A stretch of DNA of 64,000 nt. It comes from Micavibrio_A sp964539025 (GTDB lineage Bacteria > Pseudomonadota > Alphaproteobacteria > Micavibrionales > Micavibrionaceae). Position numbers and translations under genes: made by a program. The notes under the pieces are model-generated. The model searched no databases. It was not told where the DNA came from and saw only the letters and a list, made by a program, of their open reading frames with translations. Of this stretch, positions 1 to 9,036 are shown piece after piece (position 1 is the stretch's first letter; the number at the start of each line of letters is the position of its first letter). The DNA is taken from assembly GCA_964539025.1 (NCBI GenBank), contig CAZIFA010000007.1, positions 94,091 through 158,090 of the forward strand, read 5' to 3'.

Positions 1-1138
1 ATGGATTCACGCCGCAAGCGTCGGCGAAGCGCAATCCGCCCTGATCCTGATCGAAGCGCTTGGCCGTGTATCTTCGGACGTCAATATCCTCGTCACCACA
101 GGCACGGTCACTTCGGCCACGTTGATGCAGCGCCGCCTTCCGTCCTTTGCCTTTCACCAGTATGTTCCGTTCGATCAGCCGGACTGGATAAAATCCTTCC
201 TCGATCACTGGACTCCCGATCTCGCGCTCTGGATGGAATCTGAACTCTGGCCCAACACGCTCCTCGCACTCAAACAACGCAATATACCGCTCGCGCTCGT
301 CAACGCGCGATTGTCGGACAAATCCTTTTCCAACTGGATGATGGCCAAATCCGCCGCACGCAATGTGATGGAATGTTTTTCGGTCATCCTTGCACAGAGC
401 GAACAGGACGCCGCGCGTTTCAAGGCGCTCGGCGCCAGTAATGTTACCACCACAGACAATATAAAATACAGTGCCGCCCCCCTTCCCTGTGATGCGGGTG
501 CCCTCGCTACCTTAAGGGTCGCGGTCGATGGCAGACCGCTATGGGTCTACGCCAGCACGCATGCAGGCGAAGAATCCATGGCCTGCCGCGCGCATAAATC
601 CATCAAGGAAAAACTGCCCAATCTTTTGACGATCATCGTGCCGCGTCATCCGGAACGGCGCGACGACATCGCCGAAACCTGTTTCGAAAACGGCGTGAAA
701 TTCCGCCTGCGCAGCAACCACAACGCCCTGCCCGCGCCCGATGACGATGTCTATATCGCCGACACGCTGGGTGAACTCGGCCTGTTTTATACGCTCGCGC
801 CCGTTGCGATGATCGGACGATCCTTCAGTGACGATGGCGGCGGTGGTCATAACCCGATCGAAGCCGCACAGTTAGGTTGCGCCGTTCTGACCGGACCGAA
901 CAATCAATTCCAGCGCCCGCTCTATGACGACATGCAATCGGACAACGCCGTCATCGAGACACGGGATGAAACAGAATTTACCACCGTTCTCGAAGAACTT
1001 TTGACGCATCCTGAAAAGCTACGCGCCATGCAGGACAAGAGCGCGATCTTCACTCGCCGCAAGACGCATGTGATCGACAGCGTCATGGAAAAACTTTCGC
1101 CTCTCCTACAAAAAACGGAGAGCAGGCATGCTGCCTGA
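1..1138 (+). CDS. waaA: 3-deoxy-D-manno-octulosonic acid (Kdo) transferase, 5' truncated by the window
   Basis: Transfers Kdo from CMP-Kdo to the lipid A precursor at the inner membrane. The gene enters from the left edge; the coding frame is read from base 2, where the translation WIHAASVGEAQSAL matches the conserved HAASVGE segment near the N-terminus of WaaA, so roughly the first 40-50 residues lie outside the window. The C-terminal half shows the GT-B donor-site pattern PIEAAQLGCAVLTGPN. The stop lies inside the start of lpxK (11-base overlap), so the two are probably translationally coupled. The ATG at 122 is internal, not a start. The family assignment is firm; whether the enzyme is mono- or bifunctional cannot be read from the sequence. 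Confidence 0.93.
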   Translation, partial: WIHAASVGEAQSALILIEALGRVSSDVNILVTTGTVTSATLMQRRLPSFAFHQYVPFDQPDWIKSFLDHWTPDLALWMESELWPNTLLALKQRNIPLALVNARLSDKSFSNWMMAKSAARNVMECFSVILAQSEQDAARFKALGASNVTTTDNIKYSAAPLPCDAGALATLRVAVDGRPLWVYASTHAGEESMACRAHKSIKEKLPNLLTIIVPRHPERRDDIAETCFENGVKFRLRSNHNALPAPDDDVYIADTLGELGLFYTLAPVAMIGRSFSDDGGGGHNPIEAAQLGCAVLTGPNNQFQRPLYDDMQSDNAVIETRDETEFTTVLEELLTHPEKLRAMQDKSAIFTRRKTHVIDSVMEKLSPLLQKTESRHAA

Positions 1139-2072
1139 AACGCCGAAATTCTGGCAATCGAAAGGCTTGATCGCCTGCGTGCTTCTGCCTTTTTCATGGC
1201 TGTATAGGATTGCGAGTCTTCTTAAAACTATCACCACACGCACATATGTCAGCACACTTCCCGTTATTTGCATCGGCGGCGTTGTGGCTGGCGGCAGCGG
1301 CAAAACGCCCGTTGCTCATGCGCTTCTTACCCTCATCAAAGAAAATTCGAACCTTATTCATCCGGTGATCATAACACGCGGCTATGGCGGCGTAATCAGA
1401 GGGCCAAGCGTGGTCGATATTTCGCGTCACACGGCCATGGATGTGGGTGATGAGGCCATGCTTCATGCCGCCAGAGGCTCCACCATCGTGGCAAAAGACC
1501 GCGCCGCAGGTGCACGGCTCGCCGAAGCGATGGGCGCGGATATCATTATCCTTGATGACGGACTACAAAATAACAGCCTTGCCAAGACACATAGCCTTCT
1601 TGTCATCGACGCCAAACAAGGTATCGGGAACGGCTTTCTTCTTCCTGCCGGACCGCTGCGCGAACCATTGACAAACGCGCTGAACAAATGCACAGCCGTT
1701 ATTTCGACCGGCAGCAATTTCAAAACAGGCAAACCTGTCTTTAAAACATCTTTACGCATGACCTCATCGCATGACATAAACCGCAGCTATGTCGGCTTTG
1801 CCGGGCTTGGTCGCCCGGGAAAATTCAAATCCACTCTGGAACAAAACGGCTTTAAGCTCGCAGACTTCCGATCTTACCCTGACCATTACCGCTACACTGA
1901 GCGCGATATGCACGAATTGTTTGAACTTGCGGGTTCGGACGCCCTGATTACTACAGAGAAAGATTTCGTACGCATTCCTGCTGCATATAAAAACAGCATC
2001 CACGCTCTCAAAATCGAATTGTCGTTCGATCGTCCTGACGAACTTCTTGCGCTTCTGGGAATCCCCGCATGA
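1128..2072 (+). CDS. lpxK: tetraacyldisaccharide 4'-kinase (lipid A 4'-kinase)
   Basis: Phosphorylates the 4' position of the tetraacyldisaccharide to give lipid IVA, on the inner face of the inner membrane. The 314-residue protein has a hydrophobic N-terminal anchor segment (about residues 12-32), a P-loop GGSGKT ending at residue 60, and the family segments LDDGLQN and TTEKDFVRIP. Length is normal. It starts inside waaA (11-base overlap) and overlaps the next acyltransferase gene by four bases (ATGA). The three genes form a compact Kdo-lipid A operon. Confidence 0.95.
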   Translation: MLPETPKFWQSKGLIACVLLPFSWLYRIASLLKTITTRTYVSTLPVICIGGVVAGGSGKTPVAHALLTLIKENSNLIHPVIITRGYGGVIRGPSVVDISRHTAMDVGDEAMLHAARGSTIVAKDRAAGARLAEAMGADIIILDDGLQNNSLAKTHSLLVIDAKQGIGNGFLLPAGPLREPLTNALNKCTAVISTGSNFKTGKPVFKTSLRMTSSHDINRSYVGFAGLGRPGKFKSTLEQNGFKLADFRSYPDHYRYTERDMHELFELAGSDALITTEKDFVRIPAAYKNSIHALKIELSFDRPDELLALLGIPA

Positions 2073-2959
2073 AAAAAATTGGACAATTTTTTGAGGCTGC
2101 GGCGCTCTGGACGATGTTTATCTTTTTTCGCATTCTAGGTCCTGATTTATCGTCATCCTTTGGCGGGTTGATCGGCCGCACGATAGGCCCACGTCTTGCC
2201 GCATCCCGCAAGACACGCACAAACTTGAAAAACTCTTTTCCTGAAATGCTCGATACAGAACTGGATAACATCATAACGCAGATGTGGGACAATCTGGGAC
2301 GCGTCATTGCCGAATTTCCGCACCTGAAATACATCGCGGAAAATCGGTTTGAAGTGATCGGGCGTGAACATATCGACAATCTACCGAACGGTAAAGATAG
2401 CCCGCTTCTTGCCTTCACCGGACACTTATCGAACTGGGAATTGTTTCACTTCTTCTATAATTACACCATCGATACGCCTTTCTCGACCGTGTATCGCGAA
2501 CCCAACAATCCCTACACTGCCGTGCTCGTGGAGAAATGCCGTAATCCCGAACAAAAAGGCCCGTATATTCCAAAATCCTCCACCGGTACACGTGATTTGG
2601 TTCGTACCGTGATGGGCGGTGGACGCGTCGGCATTTTGATCGACCAGAAATACAATCAGGGCGAACCGATTGAATTTTTCGGGCGTCCCGCGATGACCAG
2701 CACGGCCATCGCCCAGCTCGGCCTAAAATTTAACACGCCCATCTTGCCCACGCGGCTAGAGCGCCTGAACGGATGCAATTTTCGCGTAACGGTCTACCCG
2801 CCTATGAATATAGCGGGAAAATCAGAAGAGGCGATTATGCTCGACGCCAACAAGATGCTGGAACACTGGATACGCGAACGCCCCGGCCAATGGCTCTGGC
2901 TTCATCGTCGGTGGGATTCAAAAGCGTTGAAAGATTTAGATACGCGCGAAGCGGCGTAA
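2069..2959 (+). CDS. LpxL/HtrB-family lipid A acyltransferase
   Basis: Probably adds a secondary acyl chain to Kdo-lipid IVA. The protein has 296 residues, a hydrophobic N-terminal segment (about 8-25), and the family catalytic HX4(D/E) motif as H119-LSNW-E124. It also has the internal block GVLIDQKY-like GRVGILIDQKYN and a C-terminal PGQWLWLHRRW, both typical of lysophospholipid acyltransferases of the LpxL type. It overlaps lpxK by ATGA. The family is clear; which acyl chain and which position (LpxL versus LpxM) cannot be decided, so no symbol is given. It ends three bases before the convergent HD-domain gene. Confidence 0.88.
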   Translation: MKKIGQFFEAAALWTMFIFFRILGPDLSSSFGGLIGRTIGPRLAASRKTRTNLKNSFPEMLDTELDNIITQMWDNLGRVIAEFPHLKYIAENRFEVIGREHIDNLPNGKDSPLLAFTGHLSNWELFHFFYNYTIDTPFSTVYREPNNPYTAVLVEKCRNPEQKGPYIPKSSTGTRDLVRTVMGGGRVGILIDQKYNQGEPIEFFGRPAMTSTAIAQLGLKFNTPILPTRLERLNGCNFRVTVYPPMNIAGKSEEAIMLDANKMLEHWIRERPGQWLWLHRRWDSKALKDLDTREAA

Positions 2960-2961
2960 AA

Positions 2962-4026
2962 TTACATGTGCGCGGTAGTCTTCACCGAAGCTTGCATATT
3001 GGCATGTATTTTTTTGTGATTATCACCAAATACAATCGTTATTTCCGGTAAATCCAGTGTGTTCACACAATTAGTTGCGAAGAAACTATAAAAATTTACC
3101 ATTTCTTCTGTAGACATCTCACCTTTTCCGAGCTCTCTGCCAAATTTTCTGGTTTGAGAAATAGTTTCCTCCATGGTCATAGATGAAGAAAAGAGAATGT
3201 CTGCTGCTCCGAGCATACGACTTAATTTAAGCAATATCGCCTTATCATTATCGTTTTCATGACCTTCCAAACGCTCAAGCTCTTTGGGGAAATCTTTTCC
3301 TTCGGCTACACGGCGTGCAGGGCTATCAGGTTTTCCAAGTGGCGTTACATCAGTTCCGTAAATCATAGTCTTGATATCTTCTAGATCTGACTCTGCCACA
3401 CCTATTTCTTCGAAATAAGGTCGTGCCAATATAACAGATTGTTTTTCAAGACGGTAAGGAACGTGCTCAGCTCCTATCCCATTTCCTTTACCATCATGTC
3501 CAAAATCATGAATAGCGGCGGCCGTAAGAAGCTTGGCGATATCATGCGATGAAAGATCTTTTGAAGCGGTGGCAAGGCGTAGAGCACCTAACACCACTTT
3601 GCGGTTGTGTTCGGCATTGTGGTAATCAAGATCGGTTTCGTAACTGCCCAGAATACCGGCAACGGCAAGCATTTTCCGGTCTGCTTCCGACATGTTGAAA
3701 TGGTCGGCAGCACGCATAAGGATGGATGTCAGGGACGGTTCATTTCCGGGAGTCCATTGTTGCAAAAGCCTATCGGTGCCGATGCAAAATTCATCACCCG
3801 ACGCGGTATTATCAAGAAAGAGCCGTTTGAAATCGGAATGGTCTAACATCGACGAAGACCTTGCATAATCGCCGTTGGTAAAATGAGCGCGGTCTAAAAT
3901 AGCTGCATGCTTCCAGCCTTTTTCGCGCGGCATATCCTCCAGCATTTTGGTCGCCGCAAGGAGTGCGGCAGGAGCGCTTGCCGGTAATATGCTGACCTCA
4001 GAAAACGATATATGCCCAGGCTGCAT
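2962..4026 (-). CDS. HD-domain protein with class I cyclic nucleotide phosphodiesterase signature
   Basis: 354 residues without a signal peptide. The centre reads YHNAEH (135-140) followed by AIHDFGHDGKGNGI (171-184). The second block fits the published class I PDE pattern H-D-[LIVMFY]-x-H-x-[AG]-x2-[NQ]-x-[LIVMFY] at every fixed position; the first is the usual YHNxxH block containing the catalytic and first metal-binding His. A later LGAADIL would supply the last metal Asp. The N-terminal 110 residues match nothing I recognise. Class I PDEs are mainly eukaryotic and hydrolyse cAMP or cGMP; activity and substrate here are inference. The gene is convergent with the lipid A operon and divergent from DAHP synthase, so it is probably expressed alone. 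A GGAAG directly abuts the ATG, so a slightly later start is possible. Confidence 0.7.
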   Translation of the reverse strand: MQPGHISFSEVSILPASAPAALLAATKMLEDMPREKGWKHAAILDRAHFTNGDYARSSSMLDHSDFKRLFLDNTASGDEFCIGTDRLLQQWTPGNEPSLTSILMRAADHFNMSEADRKMLAVAGILGSYETDLDYHNAEHNRKVVLGALRLATASKDLSSHDIAKLLTAAAIHDFGHDGKGNGIGAEHVPYRLEKQSVILARPYFEEIGVAESDLEDIKTMIYGTDVTPLGKPDSPARRVAEGKDFPKELERLEGHENDNDKAILLKLSRMLGAADILFSSSMTMEETISQTRKFGRELGKGEMSTEEMVNFYSFFATNCVNTLDLPEITIVFGDNHKKIHANMQASVKTTAHM

Positions 4027-4181
4027 CTTCCAACCCTACCACAAATTCACATAATTACCCAATTTTGTCAGGCTCTTACCCCTATAAACCCTAGAGAAAG
4101 CTTGCGGTTCCGGGGGACTATGCCTTAAAACAAACTAACCTAAATTGATTAAAAATCTTTAACCACGGTACGAATATTACA

Positions 4182-5534
4182 ATGACGAAAGCATGGGCTC
4201 CCGACACTTGGCGCGATAAGCCTGCCAAGCAACTCCCTGATTATCCGGATGAATCCAGCCTGAAAGGCGCGGAAAGCGCTCTGGCGGCCCTGCCCCCCCT
4301 CGTTTTTGCAGGCGAGGCACGCCGGCTCAAAAAACAACTGGCCGAAGTGGTCGCGGGTAAGGCATTCGTGCTTCAGGGCGGCGATTGCGCCGAAAGCTTT
4401 GCCGAATTCGGCGCCAACAAGATCCGGGATTCGTTCCGCGTGTTGTTACAGATGGCGATCGTCATGACGTTCGGCGGTCAGCTTCCTATTGTAAAAATGG
4501 GTCGCATGGCGGGTCAGTTTGCCAAACCGCGTTCGGATTCCAATGAAACCAAAAACGGCAAAACGCTCCCCGTCTATCGCGGCGATATAATCAACGGGAC
4601 CGAATTCACCGACGAAGCGCGCATCCCTGATCCGCAGCGCATGATCCGTGCTTATAACCAATCTGCTTCGACGCTCAACCTGCTCCGCGCATTCGCGCAA
4701 GGCGGTTACGCCGATCTGGCAAAGGTTCACAGTTGGAATTTGGATTTTATCAAGGACTCACCGCTCGGCGAACGCTATGACCGTATGGCAAGCGCAATTG
4801 ATCAGGCGCTGGCTTTCATGCGCGCCTGCGGCGTATCGGGCGAAACCGTTCCCGCGATGCGTGAAACGGATTTCTACACATGCCATGAAGCCTTGCTGCT
4901 TCCATATGAACAGGCGATGACGCGCGTGGATTCAACGTCCGGTGACTGGTATGACACATCTGCGCACTTCTTGTGGATCGGCGCACGCACCAACCAGACT
5001 GACGGCGCACAGATCGAATTCGTTCGTGGCATCAAAAACCCGATCGGTTTGAAATGCCCGCCGACGCTCGATATCGACACGCTGCTTCGTTCCATCGATG
5101 TGATGAACCCGGACAACGAACCCGGACGTCTGTCCCTCATCGCCCGCATGGGAGCGGGTCAGGTGAAGGAAAAACTCACTCCGCTGGTCAAGGCAGTACA
5201 AAAAGAAGGCCGCAACGTCGCATGGATTTGCGATCCGATGCACGGCAACACGCAAGTCTCTTCGACCGGCTACAAAACCCGCAAATTCGAAAACATTCTT
5301 TCCGAAGTGCGTGAATTCTTCGCCGTTCACAATGATGTTGGCACCCATGCAGGTGGCGTTCACTTTGAACTGACTGGCCAGAATGTGACCGAATGCACCG
5401 GCGGCGCCTATAAAGTGACCGAAGAAGATTTGTCTTCGCGTTATCACACGGCCTGCGATCCGCGTTTGAACGCCAATCAGGCGCTGGAACTTGCGTTTCT
5501 CGTTGCGGATGAATTGAAAGCGGCCAGAAAATAA
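4182..5534 (+). CDS. class II 3-deoxy-7-phosphoheptulonate (DAHP) synthase
   Basis: First enzyme of the shikimate pathway: condenses phosphoenolpyruvate with erythrose 4-phosphate. The 450-residue length is that of the plant/bacterial class II family. Recognisable segments are the N-terminal WxPDTWRDKPAKQ-type start, FVLQGGDCAESF, the metal-site region WICDPMHGNT near residue 350, and HAGGVHFELTGQNVTECTGG. It shares a base with the NAD synthetase start (TAATG), so the two are likely co-transcribed. No leader peptide or attenuator is visible in the 155 bases upstream. Confidence 0.95.
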   Translation: MTKAWAPDTWRDKPAKQLPDYPDESSLKGAESALAALPPLVFAGEARRLKKQLAEVVAGKAFVLQGGDCAESFAEFGANKIRDSFRVLLQMAIVMTFGGQLPIVKMGRMAGQFAKPRSDSNETKNGKTLPVYRGDIINGTEFTDEARIPDPQRMIRAYNQSASTLNLLRAFAQGGYADLAKVHSWNLDFIKDSPLGERYDRMASAIDQALAFMRACGVSGETVPAMRETDFYTCHEALLLPYEQAMTRVDSTSGDWYDTSAHFLWIGARTNQTDGAQIEFVRGIKNPIGLKCPPTLDIDTLLRSIDVMNPDNEPGRLSLIARMGAGQVKEKLTPLVKAVQKEGRNVAWICDPMHGNTQVSSTGYKTRKFENILSEVREFFAVHNDVGTHAGGVHFELTGQNVTECTGGAYKVTEEDLSSRYHTACDPRLNANQALELAFLVADELKAARK

Positions 5535-7117
5535 TGATCGACGGCCTGTCCATCGCGATAGCCCAGATCAACCCGACACTCGGGAACATAAACCACAATA
5601 TCGGACTTATCCGTCAGGCAATTAAAGACGCCGGTAAGGTCGATATCATCGTGTTCCCCGAGCTTGTTATCTGCGGATATCCGCCTGAAGATTTGGTTTT
5701 AAAAAAATCCTTCGTCGTCGATTGCATGAATGCCGCGAAGGCTTTCGCTGCCGAATGCAAAGACACGCCCGCCTTTATCCTGACGACACCATGGGAAATC
5801 GACGGCAAAACATACAATGCCGCGCTTCTGGTCGATGGCGGCAAGATCGTGCATGTCACACTGAAGAACGACCTGCCCAATTATGGCGTGTTCGATGAAA
5901 AACGCATTTTCTCCTCCGGCCCGCTGCCCGAACCCGTGCTGTTCAAAGGCCGTAAGATCGGCATCGTTATCTGCGAAGACATCTGGTTCGATCCCGCCTG
6001 CATGCATTTGAAAAAACAAGGTGCGGAGATTTTGCTCTCCCCGAACGGAAGCCCTTATACCAATACCAAACGCCAACGCAGACACGATGTGATATCTGCG
6101 CGTGTGAAAGAAACCGGCTTACCGCTTGTCTATGTGAACCAACTCGGCGGGCAGGATGATCTTGTCTATGACGGCGGCGGGATGGCCTATGACGCGTCGG
6201 GTAAAAAGATATTTCAAGCCCCCTACTGCGCGCCCTATGTCGGCCCTATCAAAAACCATGTTCCGCCGGAACCTTCGATGGAACAGGAACTCTATGACGT
6301 TCTCAAACTCGGCCTGTCCGATTACATCCGCAAAAACAATTTCCCCGGTGTGATCATCGGCATGTCGGGCGGGATCGATTCCGCGCTCTCTGCCGCTATT
6401 GCCGTCGATGCGCTTGGCAAGGATAAGGTACGCACGATCATGCTGCCCTCTCCCTTCACATCGAAAGATAGCTTTGAAGACGCAAAATCCTGCTCGCAAG
6501 CGCTGGGCTGTTCCTACGAAGAAATCTCTATCGAACCCGCAATGAAGGCGTTCGAAGGATCTATCAAAAATCTCACAGGCCTTGCCCATGAAAACATGCA
6601 GGCCCGGGCGCGCGGCGTCACATTGATGTCACTTTCGAATCAGACTGGCTGGATGGTGTTATCGACAGGCAACAAGAGTGAGATGGCTGTGGGTTACGCC
6701 ACGCTTTACGGCGATATGTGCGGCGGTTTTAATGTTCTGAAAGACGTTTATAAAACGAAAGTCTATGAACTCTCGAAATACCGCAACACGCTCTCCAAGG
6801 TCATTCCGGACCGGATCATCACGAAAGCTCCAACGGCGGAACTTCGTGCAAACCAGAAAGATCAGGACAGCCTGCCCCCCTATAACGTTCTGGATGCCAT
6901 TCTTGACGGGCTGATCGAGCAGGATTTAGGCGTAACCGAACTGGTCGCCAAGGGCTTCGACGACGCCACAGTTAAAAAGGTAAATGCCCTGCTTGATACC
7001 GCCGAATATAAGCGCCGCCAATCGGCCCCCGGCCCCAAAATCACCACCCGCGCCTTTGGCCGAGACCGCCGTTATCCGATCACAAATGGTTATCGCTTCC
7101 TCATTGAAAAAGAATAA
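5534..7117 (+). CDS. nadE: glutamine-dependent NAD+ synthetase
   Basis: Amidates nicotinic acid adenine dinucleotide to NAD+ using glutamine. The 527-residue protein is two-domain: an N-terminal nitrilase-type amidase (about 1-250; catalytic Cys in GIVICEDIWFD, with FPELVICGYPPEDL supplying the Glu region), then an ATP-pyrophosphatase domain with the P-loop GMSGGIDSALSA near residue 276 and the downstream STGNKSEMAVGY block. The start overlaps the stop of DAHP synthase by one base. Length and motifs are complete. The following 180 bases hold a palindromic repeat that could end the transcript. Confidence 0.95.
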   Translation: MIDGLSIAIAQINPTLGNINHNIGLIRQAIKDAGKVDIIVFPELVICGYPPEDLVLKKSFVVDCMNAAKAFAAECKDTPAFILTTPWEIDGKTYNAALLVDGGKIVHVTLKNDLPNYGVFDEKRIFSSGPLPEPVLFKGRKIGIVICEDIWFDPACMHLKKQGAEILLSPNGSPYTNTKRQRRHDVISARVKETGLPLVYVNQLGGQDDLVYDGGGMAYDASGKKIFQAPYCAPYVGPIKNHVPPEPSMEQELYDVLKLGLSDYIRKNNFPGVIIGMSGGIDSALSAAIAVDALGKDKVRTIMLPSPFTSKDSFEDAKSCSQALGCSYEEISIEPAMKAFEGSIKNLTGLAHENMQARARGVTLMSLSNQTGWMVLSTGNKSEMAVGYATLYGDMCGGFNVLKDVYKTKVYELSKYRNTLSKVIPDRIITKAPTAELRANQKDQDSLPPYNVLDAILDGLIEQDLGVTELVAKGFDDATVKKVNALLDTAEYKRRQSAPGPKITTRAFGRDRRYPITNGYRFLIEKE

Positions 7118-7143
7118 GAAAAGGGCTAAAACTACCCCTCACC

Positions 7144-7277
7144 GTCACCCCCGTGGTGAGCAAATCGTAGATTTGCGAACACCAACGACGGGGGTCCACA
7201 ATGTCAGCCTGCAAGGCAGGCTGTCTTTTCTGGATCCCCGCTGTTTATGTCTGCCTACGGCAGACCGCGGGGATGAC
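7144..7277. repeat. dispersed composite palindrome, family A, copy 1
   Basis: Outer arms GTCACCCCCG and CGGGGATGAC enclose several short perfect hairpins, including GCAAATCGTAGATTTGC, CAGCCTGCAAGGCAGGCTG and GTCTGCCTACGGCAGAC. The same outer arms recur at 34258, 44524, 46714, 56713 and 60210 with different inner hairpins. It fills the gap between nadE and gltX. Confidence 0.75.
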
Positions 7278-7300
7278 AAATAGTATTAGGAAATTAGAGC

Positions 7301-8662
7301 ATGTCCGTCCGCGTCCGTTTTGCCCCATCCCCCACCGGCTATCTGCATGTCGGGAATGCGCGTACCGCCATCGTCACGTGGTTGTTCTGCCGCGCGAACA
7401 AGGGCCACTTCCTCCTGCGCATTGACGACACAGACGGCGAGCGTTCCACCCCTGAATATGAATCCGCGATCAAAACCGGCCTGACATGGATGGGTTTGAA
7501 TTGGGATCAGACATTCAATCAGAAAGACCGGAATGATCGTTACAACGTCGTCATCGAAAAATTGAAGGCCGATGGCCGCATTTACGCCTGCTACGAAAGC
7601 GCGGACGAACTCGGCCTGAAACGCAAAACGCAGCTTTCGCGTGGCGTACCGCCGATCTATGACCGCGCTGCCTTAAAACTCACAGATGAACAAAAGGCAA
7701 AGCTGGAAGCAGAAGGCCGCAAACCGCATTGGCGTTTCCTTCTGCGCGATGGCGCAACGGAATGGAACGATTTGATCCGTGGCGAGGTGAACTTTAAAGC
7801 GCGTGAAATGTCCGACCCCGTTGTCATTCGCGAAGATGGCCGCCCGCTCTATCACCTCTGCTCTGTGATTGACGATTTCGACACGCAGATCACGCACATC
7901 GTGCGCGGCGAAGACCATGTTTCCAACACCGCCTGCCACATCCATATGTTCGAAGCGATCAGCAAGGTCGAAGGCCGCGATTACAAACCGCAATTCGCGC
8001 ACCTGCCCCTGATTTCCGATGCCGAAGGCGGCAAGCTTTCCAAACGCCTCGGCTCCCTCTCGGTCAAAAGCGTGCAGGAAGAAGAAGGCCTCGAAGCGAT
8101 GGCACTTGTCTCCTTGATGGCGCGCCTCGGCAGTTCCGATCCTATCGAACCGTTCACAACGCTGGAACCGTTGATGGAAGGATTCAGCCTTGATAAATTC
8201 TCGCGCAACACACCCAAATTCGATGTCGAGGAACTATACCGCCTCAATTCCAAAATCCTGCATGCGACTCCGTTCAAGGATGTTGTGCCGCGTTTAGCCG
8301 CCATGGGCATGGGTGAAATTGATGAGCATTTCTGGAATGCCGTGCGCCCGAACATTACAAAACTGGCCGATGTAAAAGAATGGTGGGATGTAACGAATAA
8401 CCCGGTCACAGCAAAGATCGAAGATCCTTCCTTCACCGAGGCCGCCGCTGACGTTCTTCCACCCGCGCCGTGGAATGAAACCACGTTCAACACATGGATC
8501 AACGCGGTCAAAGAAAAAACCGGCAAAAAGGGCAAGGAATTGTTCATGCCTATCCGTATTGCACTAACCGGCATGGAACACGGACCGGAACTTCCTGTCC
8601 TGCTACCCCTGCTCGGCCCCGAAAAAGTCAAAGACAGATTGCTGTCAAAGAAAGCCGCATGA
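7301..8662 (+). CDS. gltX: glutamyl-tRNA synthetase
   Basis: Charges tRNA-Glu (and in many alphaproteobacteria one of two paralogues charges tRNA-Gln for later amidation). 453 residues, class I synthetase: the HIGH-type motif occurs in FAPSPTGYLHVGNART at the N-terminus and the KMSKS-type motif as GGKLSKRLGS near residue 250. The intervening LRIDDTD is typical of GluRS. The last four bases (ATGA) overlap the start of the following exported protein. Whether it acts on tRNA-Glu or tRNA-Gln is not decidable from the window. Confidence 0.95.
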   Translation: MSVRVRFAPSPTGYLHVGNARTAIVTWLFCRANKGHFLLRIDDTDGERSTPEYESAIKTGLTWMGLNWDQTFNQKDRNDRYNVVIEKLKADGRIYACYESADELGLKRKTQLSRGVPPIYDRAALKLTDEQKAKLEAEGRKPHWRFLLRDGATEWNDLIRGEVNFKAREMSDPVVIREDGRPLYHLCSVIDDFDTQITHIVRGEDHVSNTACHIHMFEAISKVEGRDYKPQFAHLPLISDAEGGKLSKRLGSLSVKSVQEEEGLEAMALVSLMARLGSSDPIEPFTTLEPLMEGFSLDKFSRNTPKFDVEELYRLNSKILHATPFKDVVPRLAAMGMGEIDEHFWNAVRPNITKLADVKEWWDVTNNPVTAKIEDPSFTEAAADVLPPAPWNETTFNTWINAVKEKTGKKGKELFMPIRIALTGMEHGPELPVLLPLLGPEKVKDRLLSKKAA

Positions 8663-9036
8663 AATATTTTCTTTTTGCATTGCTGTTCTTGTTTCCTGCC
8701 GCTGCACAGGCCTGCTACGTAGCGCCGCAATGGGCCACGGAAGAGCATATGCAGCATATACCCGAAGGATATCTGGGTTTTAAAACAGAAATCTTGTCCG
8801 TGAACGCCCCGTCAGAAACATCTACGCCGCACGAAGATTTTACCGCCAGGGCGAAAATTCTTGAGTCATACCCCGGAAACAAGATTTCCGGCGAAGTGAC
8901 GCTGAATTTTGATTCGTGCAGCGTCGTCCCCGAAGCCGGAAAAACCCATTATTTTGTCGTGCAGCGCGCGCTATATGGGTACAACGTCAACGATCAACCG
9001 AAATATCTCGTTCATCCTATCGGCGAATCGCGTTAA
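8659..9036 (+). CDS. small exported protein of unknown function
   Basis: 125 residues starting with a clear signal peptide (MKYFLFALLFLFPAAAQA, cleavage before CY). The ATG overlaps the gltX stop as ATGA, which fixes this start although the frame is open further upstream. The mature part has about 107 residues with two or three Cys (CY at its start, DSCSV later) and a predicted beta-rich pattern (KISGEVTLNFDS, THYFVVQRALYGYN). I do not recognise a family. It overlaps the convergent HTH gene by four bases. Function unknown; a periplasmic location is inferred. Confidence 0.75.
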   Translation: MKYFLFALLFLFPAAAQACYVAPQWATEEHMQHIPEGYLGFKTEILSVNAPSETSTPHEDFTARAKILESYPGNKISGEVTLNFDSCSVVPEAGKTHYFVVQRALYGYNVNDQPKYLVHPIGESR

